Program-made: the position numbers and the translations under genes
The notes under the pieces: generated by a model
What the model was told of the DNA's origin: nothing
Database searches by the model: none
Seen by the model: the letters and a program-made list of their open reading frames with translations, nothing else
From: Treponema sp.
GTDB lineage: Bacteria > Spirochaetota > Spirochaetia > Treponematales > Breznakiellaceae
DNA length: 32,780 nucleotides
Direction: 5' to 3'
Assembly (NCBI GenBank): GCA_031281025.1
Contig: JAITFY010000169.1
Span: 1 to 32,780 of the forward strand
Shown here: one piece after another, positions 23,860 through 32,209 of the stretch
How the letters are laid out: every line of letters begins with the position of its first letter
How positions within the stretch are numbered: the stretch's first letter is position 1

Positions 23860-25206
23860 TTATTGATAGATAAAGGGTTTTTCTACGCCTTTTACGTTTA
23901 TTTCGTTGAATTCAATGTCTTTTGTATTGATTAACCTTATGGATTTTTCTGTAACTTCCGGCAAGCCAAGATACATTTCCGATTCTTCCGGGTTAATTCC
24001 TGATTGTTCATCGATAGAGAATTCGCAGCGGTATAAACGTATATTTTGAATAGGCGATTCGGGGAGGCCTGCGATAAAGCCAGCCGAAGCACGACAGCCA
24101 GTTGCCTGTATATCAGAAATAACGATATCCCTAATTAAAGGGGTTGCATCATTAACCGGAAGAGCTTCCGTTGTAAAAAAGCCGTCTTCCAATTTGGCTC
24201 CGCAGCGATAAAACATATTTATGGCAAGCGGGCACAGGTTGTTTTCCATTGTGAGTTTTCTGAATTCCAGGTTGTGAATATGTCCTCCCCTGCCCCTGCG
24301 GGTTTTAATCCGTATACCGCGGTCGGTTCCTTTAAATACACAGTCTTCTGTTAAAACATTAGAGATTCCTGCCGCAGTTTCGCTGCCGATAACGATACCG
24401 CCGTGCCCGCTTCCCACCGTGCAGCCCCGTACTGTTATCCGCCTGCAGGGTTTTCCCACTCGAATACCGTCTTCGCCGGCGCCCGATTTGATAGCGATAC
24501 CGTCGTCTCCAACGGTAATTTCGCAGTTTTGGACTGTTACATCTTCGCATGAGTCAATATCGATGCCATCGGTATTTGGCGCATCTTGAGGATTTTGAAT
24601 TTTAAGACCGGAAATAACCACATCTTTACAGTACAATGGGTGCAGTGTCCAAAAAGGAGAATTACGCAGAGTAATATCTTCCAGGGTTATTTTTGAACAG
24701 CTGCGGAATTGCACAAGCGGGGGACGTAAAAACTGTATTTGTCTGCCGCCGCCGCCCGAAGCCTGTTTTTTATAGTCTTTATTTAGGCTTGCCAGTTTTA
24801 GTTCTTCCGGTGTTTGAGGTTCATTCTGACCGCGTTTTCTTTTTTCGCCCAGTTTATCCCACCAGATTTGCCCGTTGCCTTCCAGAATTCCTTTTCCAGA
24901 GACGGTAATATTGCTTTGTTCATTTGCAAACAACAATGGGTGCATGGCATAACACTCCGCCCCTTCCCATCTTGTCCAAACCGGCTGGTAACGTTCCGGC
25001 TCTGGAATAAAGGAGATAACCGCTCCCTCATCCAATAAAAGCGTAGTATTGGAAAACAGCTCAAGCGGACCGGTACTCCAAATACCTTTTTCTATTTTGA
25101 GAGTTCCGCCGCCTATTTCTTTTATTGATTGTAACGCGGCGAAAAAGGCCTGGGAATTATCGTGAATTCCATCGCCTTTTCCGCCGAATGATATCAAGTT
25201 AAACAT
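23860..25206 (-). CDS. GH28 polygalacturonase, apparently cytoplasmic
   Basis: This 448-residue right-handed beta-helix glycosidase hydrolyses alpha-1,4 galacturonosyl bonds. All four GH28 signature motifs are intact: NTD (211-213), GDD (233-235), GHGG (His268) and RIK (299-301). The N terminus MFNLISFGGKGDGIHDNSQA is the family's own start and no signal peptide precedes it, so it should act in the cytoplasm on imported oligogalacturonides, probably as an exo-enzyme. The ATG at 25206 is preferred over an adjacent TTG. There is no Shine-Dalgarno sequence, and the stop of the upstream barrel-protein gene is 3 bases away, so translation is probably coupled. It produces saturated galacturonate, the substrate for the UxaC-UxaE branch. 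Confidence 0.92.
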   Translation of the reverse strand: MFNLISFGGKGDGIHDNSQAFFAALQSIKEIGGGTLKIEKGIWSTGPLELFSNTTLLLDEGAVISFIPEPERYQPVWTRWEGAECYAMHPLLFANEQSNITVSGKGILEGNGQIWWDKLGEKRKRGQNEPQTPEELKLASLNKDYKKQASGGGGRQIQFLRPPLVQFRSCSKITLEDITLRNSPFWTLHPLYCKDVVISGLKIQNPQDAPNTDGIDIDSCEDVTVQNCEITVGDDGIAIKSGAGEDGIRVGKPCRRITVRGCTVGSGHGGIVIGSETAAGISNVLTEDCVFKGTDRGIRIKTRRGRGGHIHNLEFRKLTMENNLCPLAINMFYRCGAKLEDGFFTTEALPVNDATPLIRDIVISDIQATGCRASAGFIAGLPESPIQNIRLYRCEFSIDEQSGINPEESEMYLGLPEVTEKSIRLINTKDIEFNEINVKGVEKPFIYQ

Positions 25207-25209
25207 CAA

Positions 25210-26649
25210 TTAGAATCTAAAAACAAACTTAAAGTAAAGCCCGCCTGCTTCTACAAGCCTGTCAGATGTAGTCCATTCGGTATCTTTTTGCTTGTACTTT
25301 ATTTGGGCATCTGGTCTTGCTTCCAGCATGTGGTTGAGTGAAAGACCTTTATTCTGGTTAAAACCAATAACAAATTTTCCACTGTTTCTAAAGTTGATAC
25401 CGCCATATACTTCATAGCCAAAGTTTTGCATAAAGGTAAAGGTATGATCAAAGTCTTCTTTGTCAGCGGCGCTAGCTTTGGTTTTCCATTGCGCATCCAG
25501 TAAAGTTCCTGCAATAAAACCGCCGCCTACAAAAAAATGTTCTTGTATTGTTACCATTGTATCCAAAGACAATCTGATTATCTGCAATGAATCACGGTAG
25601 TAATGATCGACCATATTAAAAGTTCCCGCTAAATTAAGCTCCACATCGTAGTCCGGCAGCGTGTAACGGAGACCTGTTCCAAGGGCTGCGGAAATATTTG
25701 TGCGCATACTTGCCGTAGTAACGGGAGGCGCGTAAACAGCGGCTTTTCCAAGAACATCGATATTTCTTTGATGGAATACAAATGCAAGACCAATAGGAAG
25801 AGAAATGTTATCGGCTATTCCATCTAAGGTATAACGCGAAGAAAACCCGGCTGAATGTCCCGAATCTATCCCCGACACATTAAAACCATACGCCACTTCC
25901 GCGTTAAGTTTATTGCCTCCAACTTCCATATCTGTAAATTGCGCTAAAAGAAATGCCTGAGGAGCATATTCATTAAGTACTATATTCCCATGAGTTACCA
26001 TTCCGTCTGTGTTATACAACCGCTGGGTGGCTTCGTTAAACATATAGTTTGTTGCTGCGGAAACCTTAAAATTATCAAAAATAGCTCCAACTTCGTATGT
26101 AAGATCGGTCTTTAGGTTCATGAGATAATGAATGTCTTCCAGTTTATACTTTGACACTACTGCAAAATGCGAACCTTGAACTTTATAACGGCCGGCTTTC
26201 ATGAAAAGTTCAAAAGGCATTTCCATTTCTATAGCTTCAAAAACATTTACCCTTCCGTATACAACATCAAGAGTAAATGATGGAAAGTTGTTTGGATTGG
26301 ACATTCTGCGTTCGCCAGCATTTTCCATAGAAAGAGGATGATAAAAAGAACCGGGACGATCTATGGAATAAATCCTAAAATATCCTTCCATCCATGGGAA
26401 AGGATTAAAATTAATATGCAAATTACCGAGTGTATAAAACCCGTTTTTGGTTGCAGGTTCAGTTTGGCTTGCAAAATAAGCTCCTGTTGCCGTAGTGTCG
26501 GGAATTTTCATGGAATCATCCGCCAGAGCATTTCCAATTGTATAAATTGTAGTAAAATCTGCGGAGAAGGAAACTGTCGCATCCGAGATTTGAGCTTGCG
26601 CATTAATCGCAAAAGCCATCAAAATTATGGCAAAAAAAGCATTTTTCAT
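25210..26649 (-). CDS. Outer-membrane beta-barrel protein paired with GH28
   Basis: This 479-residue exported protein has a cleavable signal peptide (MKNAFFAIILMAFAINAQA, cut after AQA). The rest shows alternating polar/hydrophobic strands and a terminal strand ending LYFKFVFRF, with the C-terminal Phe expected of barrel-assembly substrates. It is a clear paralogue of the protein at 30518-32041: both have GRVNV(F/I)E, KAG(R/K), the GHS(A/F)G block, (R/K)NIDVL and QIKY(K/R)Q. I do not recognise a named family; it may be a spirochaete porin. The start at 26649 is chosen because GGGGG lies at proper spacing and the predicted transcript start (about 26660) falls after the ATG at 26664. A role in passing oligouronides is inferred from context. 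Confidence 0.75.
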   Translation of the reverse strand: MKNAFFAIILMAFAINAQAQISDATVSFSADFTTIYTIGNALADDSMKIPDTTATGAYFASQTEPATKNGFYTLGNLHINFNPFPWMEGYFRIYSIDRPGSFYHPLSMENAGERRMSNPNNFPSFTLDVVYGRVNVFEAIEMEMPFELFMKAGRYKVQGSHFAVVSKYKLEDIHYLMNLKTDLTYEVGAIFDNFKVSAATNYMFNEATQRLYNTDGMVTHGNIVLNEYAPQAFLLAQFTDMEVGGNKLNAEVAYGFNVSGIDSGHSAGFSSRYTLDGIADNISLPIGLAFVFHQRNIDVLGKAAVYAPPVTTASMRTNISAALGTGLRYTLPDYDVELNLAGTFNMVDHYYRDSLQIIRLSLDTMVTIQEHFFVGGGFIAGTLLDAQWKTKASAADKEDFDHTFTFMQNFGYEVYGGINFRNSGKFVIGFNQNKGLSLNHMLEARPDAQIKYKQKDTEWTTSDRLVEAGGLYFKFVFRF

Positions 26650-26666
26650 TTTATTATCCCCCATAA

Positions 26667-26675
26667 ATTATAACA
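26667..26675 (-). promoter_or_regulatory. Extended -10 promoter of the barrel-protein/GH28 unit
   Basis: The - strand reads TGTTATAAT, a perfect extended -10 (TGnTATAAT). The -35 position (GGCGGT at 17 bases) is poor, which suggests an activator or reliance on the extended -10. The predicted start near 26660 leaves a very short leader with GGGGGAT. Confidence 0.6.
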
Positions 26676-26680
26676 GATAT

Positions 26681-26762
26681 ATTCAGCCTACCGCCCTACG
26701 GCATTAATTTTCCGCTGAATAATTGTAAAATACCGTTGTAGACCTACGGCGCTATCTACAAC
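26681..26762. repeat. Two inverted repeats sharing the octamer CCTACGGC
   Basis: ATTCAGC (26681-26687) pairs with GCTGAAT (26714-26720), and GTTGTAGA (26735-26742) pairs with TCTACAAC (26755-26762). Each loop contains CCTACGGC (26695-26702 and 26743-26750). The second stem includes the stop codon of the Big-domain lipoprotein gene. Neither is followed by a T-run on the coding strand, so these are not plain intrinsic terminators. They may be an RNA end-structure or a small dispersed element. Confidence 0.6.
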
Positions 26763-27748
26763 CGAGTTATAGCTATTCTCCAAATTCGCGTACCTGAATT
26801 GGTTTCCAGAAAAATTACCGGCACAAATTCGGCTTCTGTAAAGTCATGAGAAACCGTTTGAAAATTCGTATTACTCATAGAATGCGGTCCTTCAATTCGC
26901 CAGCCTTCTGTATCGCCTATACGGATATCGACATTGGAACCGTCCTCGTTATTACCGGCATATATTACTTCTATTCTAAATGGCCCCTGAACAGCGTTAA
27001 TTTGAATAAAACGAGCCATACCGGAAGGTCTTATCATATGCGTAAGACCCACAGGATTCGGGGGACTTGGGGGTAATTGCCCGCCAGGAGCAACATAATT
27101 CCAATTTCTAGGAGCGCCGGTTGGTAAAATACCAAACCTGTATGGATCCGCCGGATCAATTTCGTGAACGCCGGTCCCTCCTGTATTATATTCGGATGCA
27201 AAACCTCTTGACCCTAAAATAATAGCGCCTTCGGATAAAAAACCATCCGTATTTCTGTTTGTCCAGGCTGACGCTGTTGTGCCACCACTTGGGGTAATCA
27301 CACCGGCTTCTGTCGATACTGCACTAGTGCCAAAAGTCCAGGTACGGTTTGGGCTATAGATAGGGTACACAGTAAAAATACATTCGGCATAAACGGATGG
27401 GTCATGAACAGAATGAACTCTGATTCTTGTTGATGCCAATGTATGTTGATTGTTAACTTCAATTGTTATATTCCCATCTTGATCTACCGTTGCGGCGGCA
27501 TGATTCGAAGAAGACCAATGAACTCTGGTATCTGTGGCAAAGGACGGCGAGCTGTTAAAAAGAAGTTCTTCGAAAGGAACAGCGCGATTATAAATGGTGC
27601 CTATTTCTCTGACAAGACTTAATGAAAGAAGATTAATCTCAAAATCACCGGGGTCGCCCTCTTCAATTTCTTTACTGCCCCATATCTCGCAGTTGGAAAA
27701 AATAACCAAAATGAATACAACGGTTATTGCCGTTTTAAAAATCTTCAT
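26756..27748 (-). CDS. Lipoprotein with Big-type domain and beta-sandwich C terminus
   Basis: This 330-residue lipoprotein has a signal MKIFKTAITVVFILVIFSNC, lipidated at C20. Residues about 40-135 look like a bacterial Ig-like (Big_2) domain: VHWSSSNHAAATVDQDGNITI is the usual core, though the strand is longer than normal. Residues about 140-330 form a beta-rich domain (WTFGTSAVS, RFIQINAVQGPFRIEVIYAG, IRIGDTEGWRIEG, RIWRIAITRL) that resembles carbohydrate-binding modules appended to pectate lyases. No catalytic motif is seen. The ATG has AGGGGG. It follows the PL9 gene by 17 bases, so it may be a non-catalytic surface pectin-binding partner. Function is inferred, not shown. Confidence 0.7.
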   Translation of the reverse strand: MKIFKTAITVVFILVIFSNCEIWGSKEIEEGDPGDFEINLLSLSLVREIGTIYNRAVPFEELLFNSSPSFATDTRVHWSSSNHAAATVDQDGNITIEVNNQHTLASTRIRVHSVHDPSVYAECIFTVYPIYSPNRTWTFGTSAVSTEAGVITPSGGTTASAWTNRNTDGFLSEGAIILGSRGFASEYNTGGTGVHEIDPADPYRFGILPTGAPRNWNYVAPGGQLPPSPPNPVGLTHMIRPSGMARFIQINAVQGPFRIEVIYAGNNEDGSNVDIRIGDTEGWRIEGPHSMSNTNFQTVSHDFTEAEFVPVIFLETNSGTRIWRIAITRL

Positions 27749-27765
27749 ATACTTCCCCCTAAAAA

Positions 27766-30492
27766 TTAAAACACACCCGGTAAAAACCAGGAAGCGGGAG
27801 GCTGCGGCTTTGCACCAAAAAATGCTGTCGCTCCATTAGGAGAATGTCCGGCCGGATTATAAACATTCCCCAGATCTGGTCTTCCATCCGGCAGGCGGTT
27901 AATAAAATTTGTGCGTTCCACCCCATTAACGATGCGGGTTCGCAGAATGTTTTTATAATTGTAGGTTTGATTTACTGACGCATTCCCATTCCAGACGGTA
28001 GCATACGTCCCGTCCGTAGGCGAGTTGTCTCCTGAAGTTATTGATGTATTTCCTTGAGCAATTCCATCTGAAGCAATTGCGGTACTGTTATAAACCCTTA
28101 AAGATGGATTTGAATTACTATGAAACGCATTCCCTAAATTCCCAAAGGCAATTGATTGATGGATTTCATGCCTGATGGATATACCTTCGCCGCCCATTTT
28201 GAAACCCTGACCGCCCGCATTCGGTACATGGCCGTTCAGAAGCCTCATATTTTCGTACGAAACACAACCAAACAATCTGATAATGCCAATTGTCCCGGTT
28301 TCCTTTTTTGTAAAAAGATCCCAGCCGTCGTCGCAGTTGTTAAAAGCCATACACCAAAGGAAAACATTACCTTCGCCTACAGTTAATTTTGCGGCAAAAC
28401 CATCGGCATCTGTCTCGGCATCATCCCTGTTGTTAAAAGAGTCGCAGTATTCAATTATATTGTAGGAAGGCCAGTCGCGTTTTGGAACAGAAGCGCTTGC
28501 GGATATCTGGAATCCGGAATTTCCGTTTGAATGAGTCGTAATCCACGAAAGCCTGTTATTACTGCCGTTGACAATTATCCCCTGTACCTGATTGGGTGTA
28601 TTTTCTACGCAAAAACCTTCTAAATGCCAATAGTTACCCGCCAGCGTTAACCCAGCTCCTATACCTTCCAGGTTTTGGTTTCTTGCAAAATCAAAAGTTA
28701 CTCTGTATCTGGGAGATGTATCATCCGGATCCAGGTCCCTGTATAGTTCACTTGGAAGAGTTTGCGCTCTTAAGGTTTTTACAGCGCCAAAACGCCCATT
28801 GTTATATCTGGGAATTACAATGGGCGCTGTCATGGTATAGGTTCCATCCATTACAATAATGGTTTGCCCGGGCTGAACAAAGTTTATCGCTGTTTGTAAA
28901 TCTACGGGGCTGTTTATACTTCCGGTATTTCGCGAATTCCCCATATTGTTTACATAAATATCACCTTCCCCATCCTGATAAAGTCTTTTGTTTAAAATAA
29001 AAGCCCTTCTTATTACCGCATTGGAATTGAGGATTTGCTCCCTTCCCCTTACATCCGCTGCAAGTTCTTTTGGCAGACTTGTGCTTGGGAAAAATTGAAA
29101 TAAAAAGTGATTATCACCTTCATTAGGTTCCAGGATTGGAACGGTGAATAAATTATACGGAATAGCCATAGCATTTTCTGTTTCTACAATCCATTCAGAA
29201 TAAATTACCCCTTCTGGTATTAGCGTGTTATTTTGAGTAACAACAAGTTGCCCAGGCATATTTGATCTTGCGTATAAAAATCTTTCCCCTGTGTAAAATT
29301 GCGGAGAAACTACATCAAAAGAAGCGTCTATTTTGAAAGGATCAGGTTTAACATAAGGCGCGATATCCGAAGCATCTGCTTCCCTGTAGGTAATATTGGA
29401 AACCCATACAACAGCTTCGCGGGAAGCAAAAAAACCAACATAGTATTCATCCTGGTTAATGGAATTGACTATGTCAGAAAGAGGGACTATACCGGTAACA
29501 GGAGCAACTCCTTTTTCTGCGGGAGCCGTAATTGTGTATACAAACCCATTATTGTTTTTTTCCAGCCTAAGCCTGTAGACACTTCCCCATGCCGGGAAAT
29601 CAGGGCGTGCAGGCAAAGAAGGAAAACCGTTTGAATTAAGAAATTCACTGTAGTTTGACAGTTCTCTTGGATACCAGCCAAATCTGCACATACTTGCATC
29701 CTGGTATTCATTGCGGGCAGGATTGCCGCTGGTAATAGTTGGATCCTGATCACTGGTAAGATTGGAAACAGTGTCTCTTAAAAGATTCCCGGGAGCATGT
29801 TTGATACCTTCGCGCCAGTAAACACGCATACCCTGTTTAACGCCTCCAACCATGATCATGTTGCTGTCGCCGCCGCGAGCGCCTGTAAAATAATTGAAAT
29901 TTGCTACCCCAGAACTTCTGGTTTGCATCAAGTTTGGCAATCTTGCGGCTATTTGCGGGAAAGTATTTCCTTCCCACTGTGGAACATGATCGCGCGCCAT
30001 GATGCCAAAGGCATGCTGCCCGTGAATAGACATTGTTTCGTCATCTATTGTCCCTCTGATGTTCAAATCGTCTTCGGTGCTGGTGCCAAATTGCTTGACG
30101 GTAAAATCCGCTTCTAAAATAAAAACCTTGTCAATTTCTACACGTTTATAATAAAACGCGATACCGTCTTCACTGCCGGCGATTTTACCTCCGGTGTTGC
30201 TGCCTATCGCTCTTAGTTCTACAGACCCTAAAGGCACGCGCTCCTGAAGTCCTGTGACAACGGTAGGAAATCCGCCGCGGGTAACAGAACAAGAAGCAGC
30301 AGAGGTGGAAGGCCCAAAGACCAGCGGCTGCGCTACAGAGAAAAAATCATATTCTGTGTATGCCCAGGCATACTTATCCATGTTATCTATCTTGGAATTG
30401 TTGTTTCCGGAAATATCTATAAGACCAACATCAACGCAGGAAGCCAAAAATAAAAATCCGGCAAAAACTAAAAAAACATTTTTAAATTTCAT
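27766..30492 (-). CDS. PL9 family pectate lyase lipoprotein (PelX/Pel9A-like)
   Basis: This 908-residue polysaccharide lyase cleaves polygalacturonate by beta-elimination, leaving unsaturated ends. The signal ends in LFLASC, lipidated at C19, so it is membrane-anchored outside the cytoplasm. An N-terminal beta-sandwich region (about 35-390; GIAFYYKRVEIDK, GIMARD) recalls exo-acting PelX. The beta-helix runs from about 490 to 900 (DLQTAINFVQPGQTIIVMDG onward). The PL9 calcium ligands are present: D697 in DADGF and D721, D722 and D725 in DDGWD, with the same 24-residue spacing I recall for Pel9A. K765 in GFKMGG is the probable catalytic lysine. The ATG has GGAGG. It is followed by the Big-domain lipoprotein and preceded by a barrel-protein gene. 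Products feed GH105 and then KduI/KduD. Confidence 0.9.
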   Translation of the reverse strand: MKFKNVFLVFAGFLFLASCVDVGLIDISGNNNSKIDNMDKYAWAYTEYDFFSVAQPLVFGPSTSAASCSVTRGGFPTVVTGLQERVPLGSVELRAIGSNTGGKIAGSEDGIAFYYKRVEIDKVFILEADFTVKQFGTSTEDDLNIRGTIDDETMSIHGQHAFGIMARDHVPQWEGNTFPQIAARLPNLMQTRSSGVANFNYFTGARGGDSNMIMVGGVKQGMRVYWREGIKHAPGNLLRDTVSNLTSDQDPTITSGNPARNEYQDASMCRFGWYPRELSNYSEFLNSNGFPSLPARPDFPAWGSVYRLRLEKNNNGFVYTITAPAEKGVAPVTGIVPLSDIVNSINQDEYYVGFFASREAVVWVSNITYREADASDIAPYVKPDPFKIDASFDVVSPQFYTGERFLYARSNMPGQLVVTQNNTLIPEGVIYSEWIVETENAMAIPYNLFTVPILEPNEGDNHFLFQFFPSTSLPKELAADVRGREQILNSNAVIRRAFILNKRLYQDGEGDIYVNNMGNSRNTGSINSPVDLQTAINFVQPGQTIIVMDGTYTMTAPIVIPRYNNGRFGAVKTLRAQTLPSELYRDLDPDDTSPRYRVTFDFARNQNLEGIGAGLTLAGNYWHLEGFCVENTPNQVQGIIVNGSNNRLSWITTHSNGNSGFQISASASVPKRDWPSYNIIEYCDSFNNRDDAETDADGFAAKLTVGEGNVFLWCMAFNNCDDGWDLFTKKETGTIGIIRLFGCVSYENMRLLNGHVPNAGGQGFKMGGEGISIRHEIHQSIAFGNLGNAFHSNSNPSLRVYNSTAIASDGIAQGNTSITSGDNSPTDGTYATVWNGNASVNQTYNYKNILRTRIVNGVERTNFINRLPDGRPDLGNVYNPAGHSPNGATAFFGAKPQPPASWFLPGVF

Positions 30493-30517
30493 TGTTATTC
30501 CTCCATATCATCTTTAA

Positions 30518-32041
30518 TTACCAGGAAAAAACAAGTTTGGTAAATATACCGCCCCGTTCAAAGAGCCCGCTTTCCGTTAAGGTACCAGCTTGTCTGTATT
30601 TTATTTGAGTTTCTGGAAGAGCTTCCAGGCTGTTGCTCATGGCAAGTCCTTTTGCGCAGTTGTATCCAATAAGAAATCTTGCTCTTTCCATTTGAAGCCC
30701 CATGAATACTTCGTAGCCAAGATTTTCCGTTAAAAAGAAATCGTGGTTAGAAATATCCTGTGTATTTGTTATGCCCGGTTTTAAAACCCAATACAAGTCT
30801 TGTAAAGTGCCAAGGTAGATACCGCCGCCGATAAAGTACCGGTTCTGATATGTAAGGCGGAAATCACATGAAGCGGACAGAATACTGAGTGTCTGGCGGT
30901 AAATATGCGCGATATTATTTACCGAAAACCCCAGGTTAAGTTCTCCTCTTATGTTATCGTCATCATAATGCGCGCCAATACCTACGCCAATACGCATTGC
31001 CTGACGCAGACTTTTGGTTCTTATATCGTTGGGATTATGGTATCCGCCGTCGGTGTACAGTTTGGTATAATCAGAAGCGTCTCTGGAAACGGAAGTGCCG
31101 GCAAGTACATCGATATTTTTTTCCTGAAAAATCGCACCAAAACCAACTGGGATGGAAAGTTTTGACGAAACCGGCAATTTAAGACCTGTGTTTAAACCAA
31201 AACTGTGTCCAGAATGAATATGCATGGCATTGTAGGCATAAAGCACTTCCAAAGATAAACCGCCCAGCGGCGTATTAATATTTCTAAAGGTTAGGGCTGC
31301 ATGAACTGGAAGAACGGTATCCCCTGTTTCATGTCCGTGAAATATTGTGGAAGTTAAATCTTCATCAAAAAATTCCGGCAGTTCTTCGTTAAGCCTCATA
31401 AGGGTTGTAAGAGTAAGAGAGATAGAATCTGCGAAGTCATACGGATTATGATAAACTGACTGAACCTGAAAGGCATATCTGTTCATGGTTTTAAGAGTGT
31501 TCATAACAGAATCCGCTCCGTAACGGGAAACTCTGTTAAAATGCGAAGGCGTGGTATCAAACTTTCCTGCTTTTAAATAGACGTCCAGCGGAAGATCAAG
31601 GCCAAGTCCTTCTATAACATTAACTCGTCCAAAAGCAGAGTCTACTGCAAAGTCATCGAATGTTTTTGCGCTGTGATCTTCCAGCTGCAAGGGCATATAC
31701 GGAGAGCCCGGCCTATACTGCGCTAGAAGTTTCATATATATTTCTATATTGGAAACAGGATGATAATGGATATTAAAACTAATGGAAGAATAATAACCGT
31801 TTCTGCCGGAAATATAATTTCCCTGTTGGTCCAGATAATAAAATCCAGGTGCAGGCGATCCGGCTCCCGCAAAGTACGATTGTTCTTCGCTCTGCAGGCC
31901 GAGCGTCATCATGTTGGTAAAATCGCCGGACAGACGAAGTATGGGGCCATTTTCTCCGTCTACCTGTGCGATAAACTGACTATATGACATTACACTCGCT
32001 GCCAAAAGAAACAGCCCTATCAAAAAATTCCGTTTATTCAT
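30518..32041 (-). CDS. Outer-membrane beta-barrel protein paired with PL9
   Basis: This 507-residue protein has a signal peptide MNKRNFLIGLFLLAASVMSYS and a barrel-like remainder that ends in an aromatic residue (FTKLVFSW). It is a paralogue of the protein at 25210-26649, with shared blocks FGRVNVIEG, LKAGKF, SHFNRVSRYG, GHSFG, EKNIDVL, NLGYEVF and QIKYRQ. No known family is recalled. The ATG has GGAGG at good spacing. It is the first gene before PL9 and lies 25 bases upstream of it, so one transcript probably carries both. Passage or capture of oligogalacturonides across the outer membrane is inferred from context; a structural role is possible. Confidence 0.75.
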   Translation of the reverse strand: MNKRNFLIGLFLLAASVMSYSQFIAQVDGENGPILRLSGDFTNMMTLGLQSEEQSYFAGAGSPAPGFYYLDQQGNYISGRNGYYSSISFNIHYHPVSNIEIYMKLLAQYRPGSPYMPLQLEDHSAKTFDDFAVDSAFGRVNVIEGLGLDLPLDVYLKAGKFDTTPSHFNRVSRYGADSVMNTLKTMNRYAFQVQSVYHNPYDFADSISLTLTTLMRLNEELPEFFDEDLTSTIFHGHETGDTVLPVHAALTFRNINTPLGGLSLEVLYAYNAMHIHSGHSFGLNTGLKLPVSSKLSIPVGFGAIFQEKNIDVLAGTSVSRDASDYTKLYTDGGYHNPNDIRTKSLRQAMRIGVGIGAHYDDDNIRGELNLGFSVNNIAHIYRQTLSILSASCDFRLTYQNRYFIGGGIYLGTLQDLYWVLKPGITNTQDISNHDFFLTENLGYEVFMGLQMERARFLIGYNCAKGLAMSNSLEALPETQIKYRQAGTLTESGLFERGGIFTKLVFSW

Positions 32042-32064
32042 ACAAATCCTCCAAAAAACATATT

Positions 32065-32099
32065 TTTACAGAAATATCCCTTATATTTTATACTGTAAA
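32065..32099. promoter_or_regulatory. Inverted repeat upstream of the PL9-paired barrel-protein gene
   Basis: TTTACAG-AAATAT (32065-32077) pairs with ATATTT...CTGTAAA (32083-32099), 13 bases in all with a four-base TATA bulge and a five-base loop. It lies 24-58 bases before the ATG. It could be an operator or a 5' leader hairpin. No clear -35/-10 pair was identified, so the promoter of this unit remains unplaced. Confidence 0.5.
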
Positions 32100-32172
32100 A
32101 TTAATACGATTCTGTTGTGTTTTTGGACTTTAGCGAACTTGAGGAATCTTTTTTTTGCAGTTGAACGATGTA

Positions 32173-32204
32173 CAGTGAGGCTGCCCAACCGGACAACCTC
32201 ACTG
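32173..32204 (-). other. 14-bp RNA hairpin after the right-edge gene
   Basis: Read as - strand RNA, CAGTGAGGUUGUCC and GGGCAGCCUCACUG form a continuous 14-pair stem with a GGUU loop. Two pairs are G-U on this strand but would be A-C mismatches on the other, so the - strand RNA is the likely functional form. It begins 6 bases after the stop codon of the right-edge gene. The sequence after it lacks a U-run, so it is not a standard intrinsic terminator; a processing or stability element is possible. Confidence 0.65.
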
Positions 32205-32209
32205 CAATA

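Noticed and set aside
26650-26664. ATG at 26664 as the start of the GH28-linked barrel protein
   Set aside because: Its following GGGGG serves as the ribosome site for the ATG at 26649, and the predicted transcript start is near 26660.
32149-32156. T8 run near the right-edge hairpin taken as an intrinsic terminator
   Set aside because: On the + strand the T-run comes before the hairpin, and on the - strand it is an A-run well after it, so the order is wrong for a terminator on either strand.
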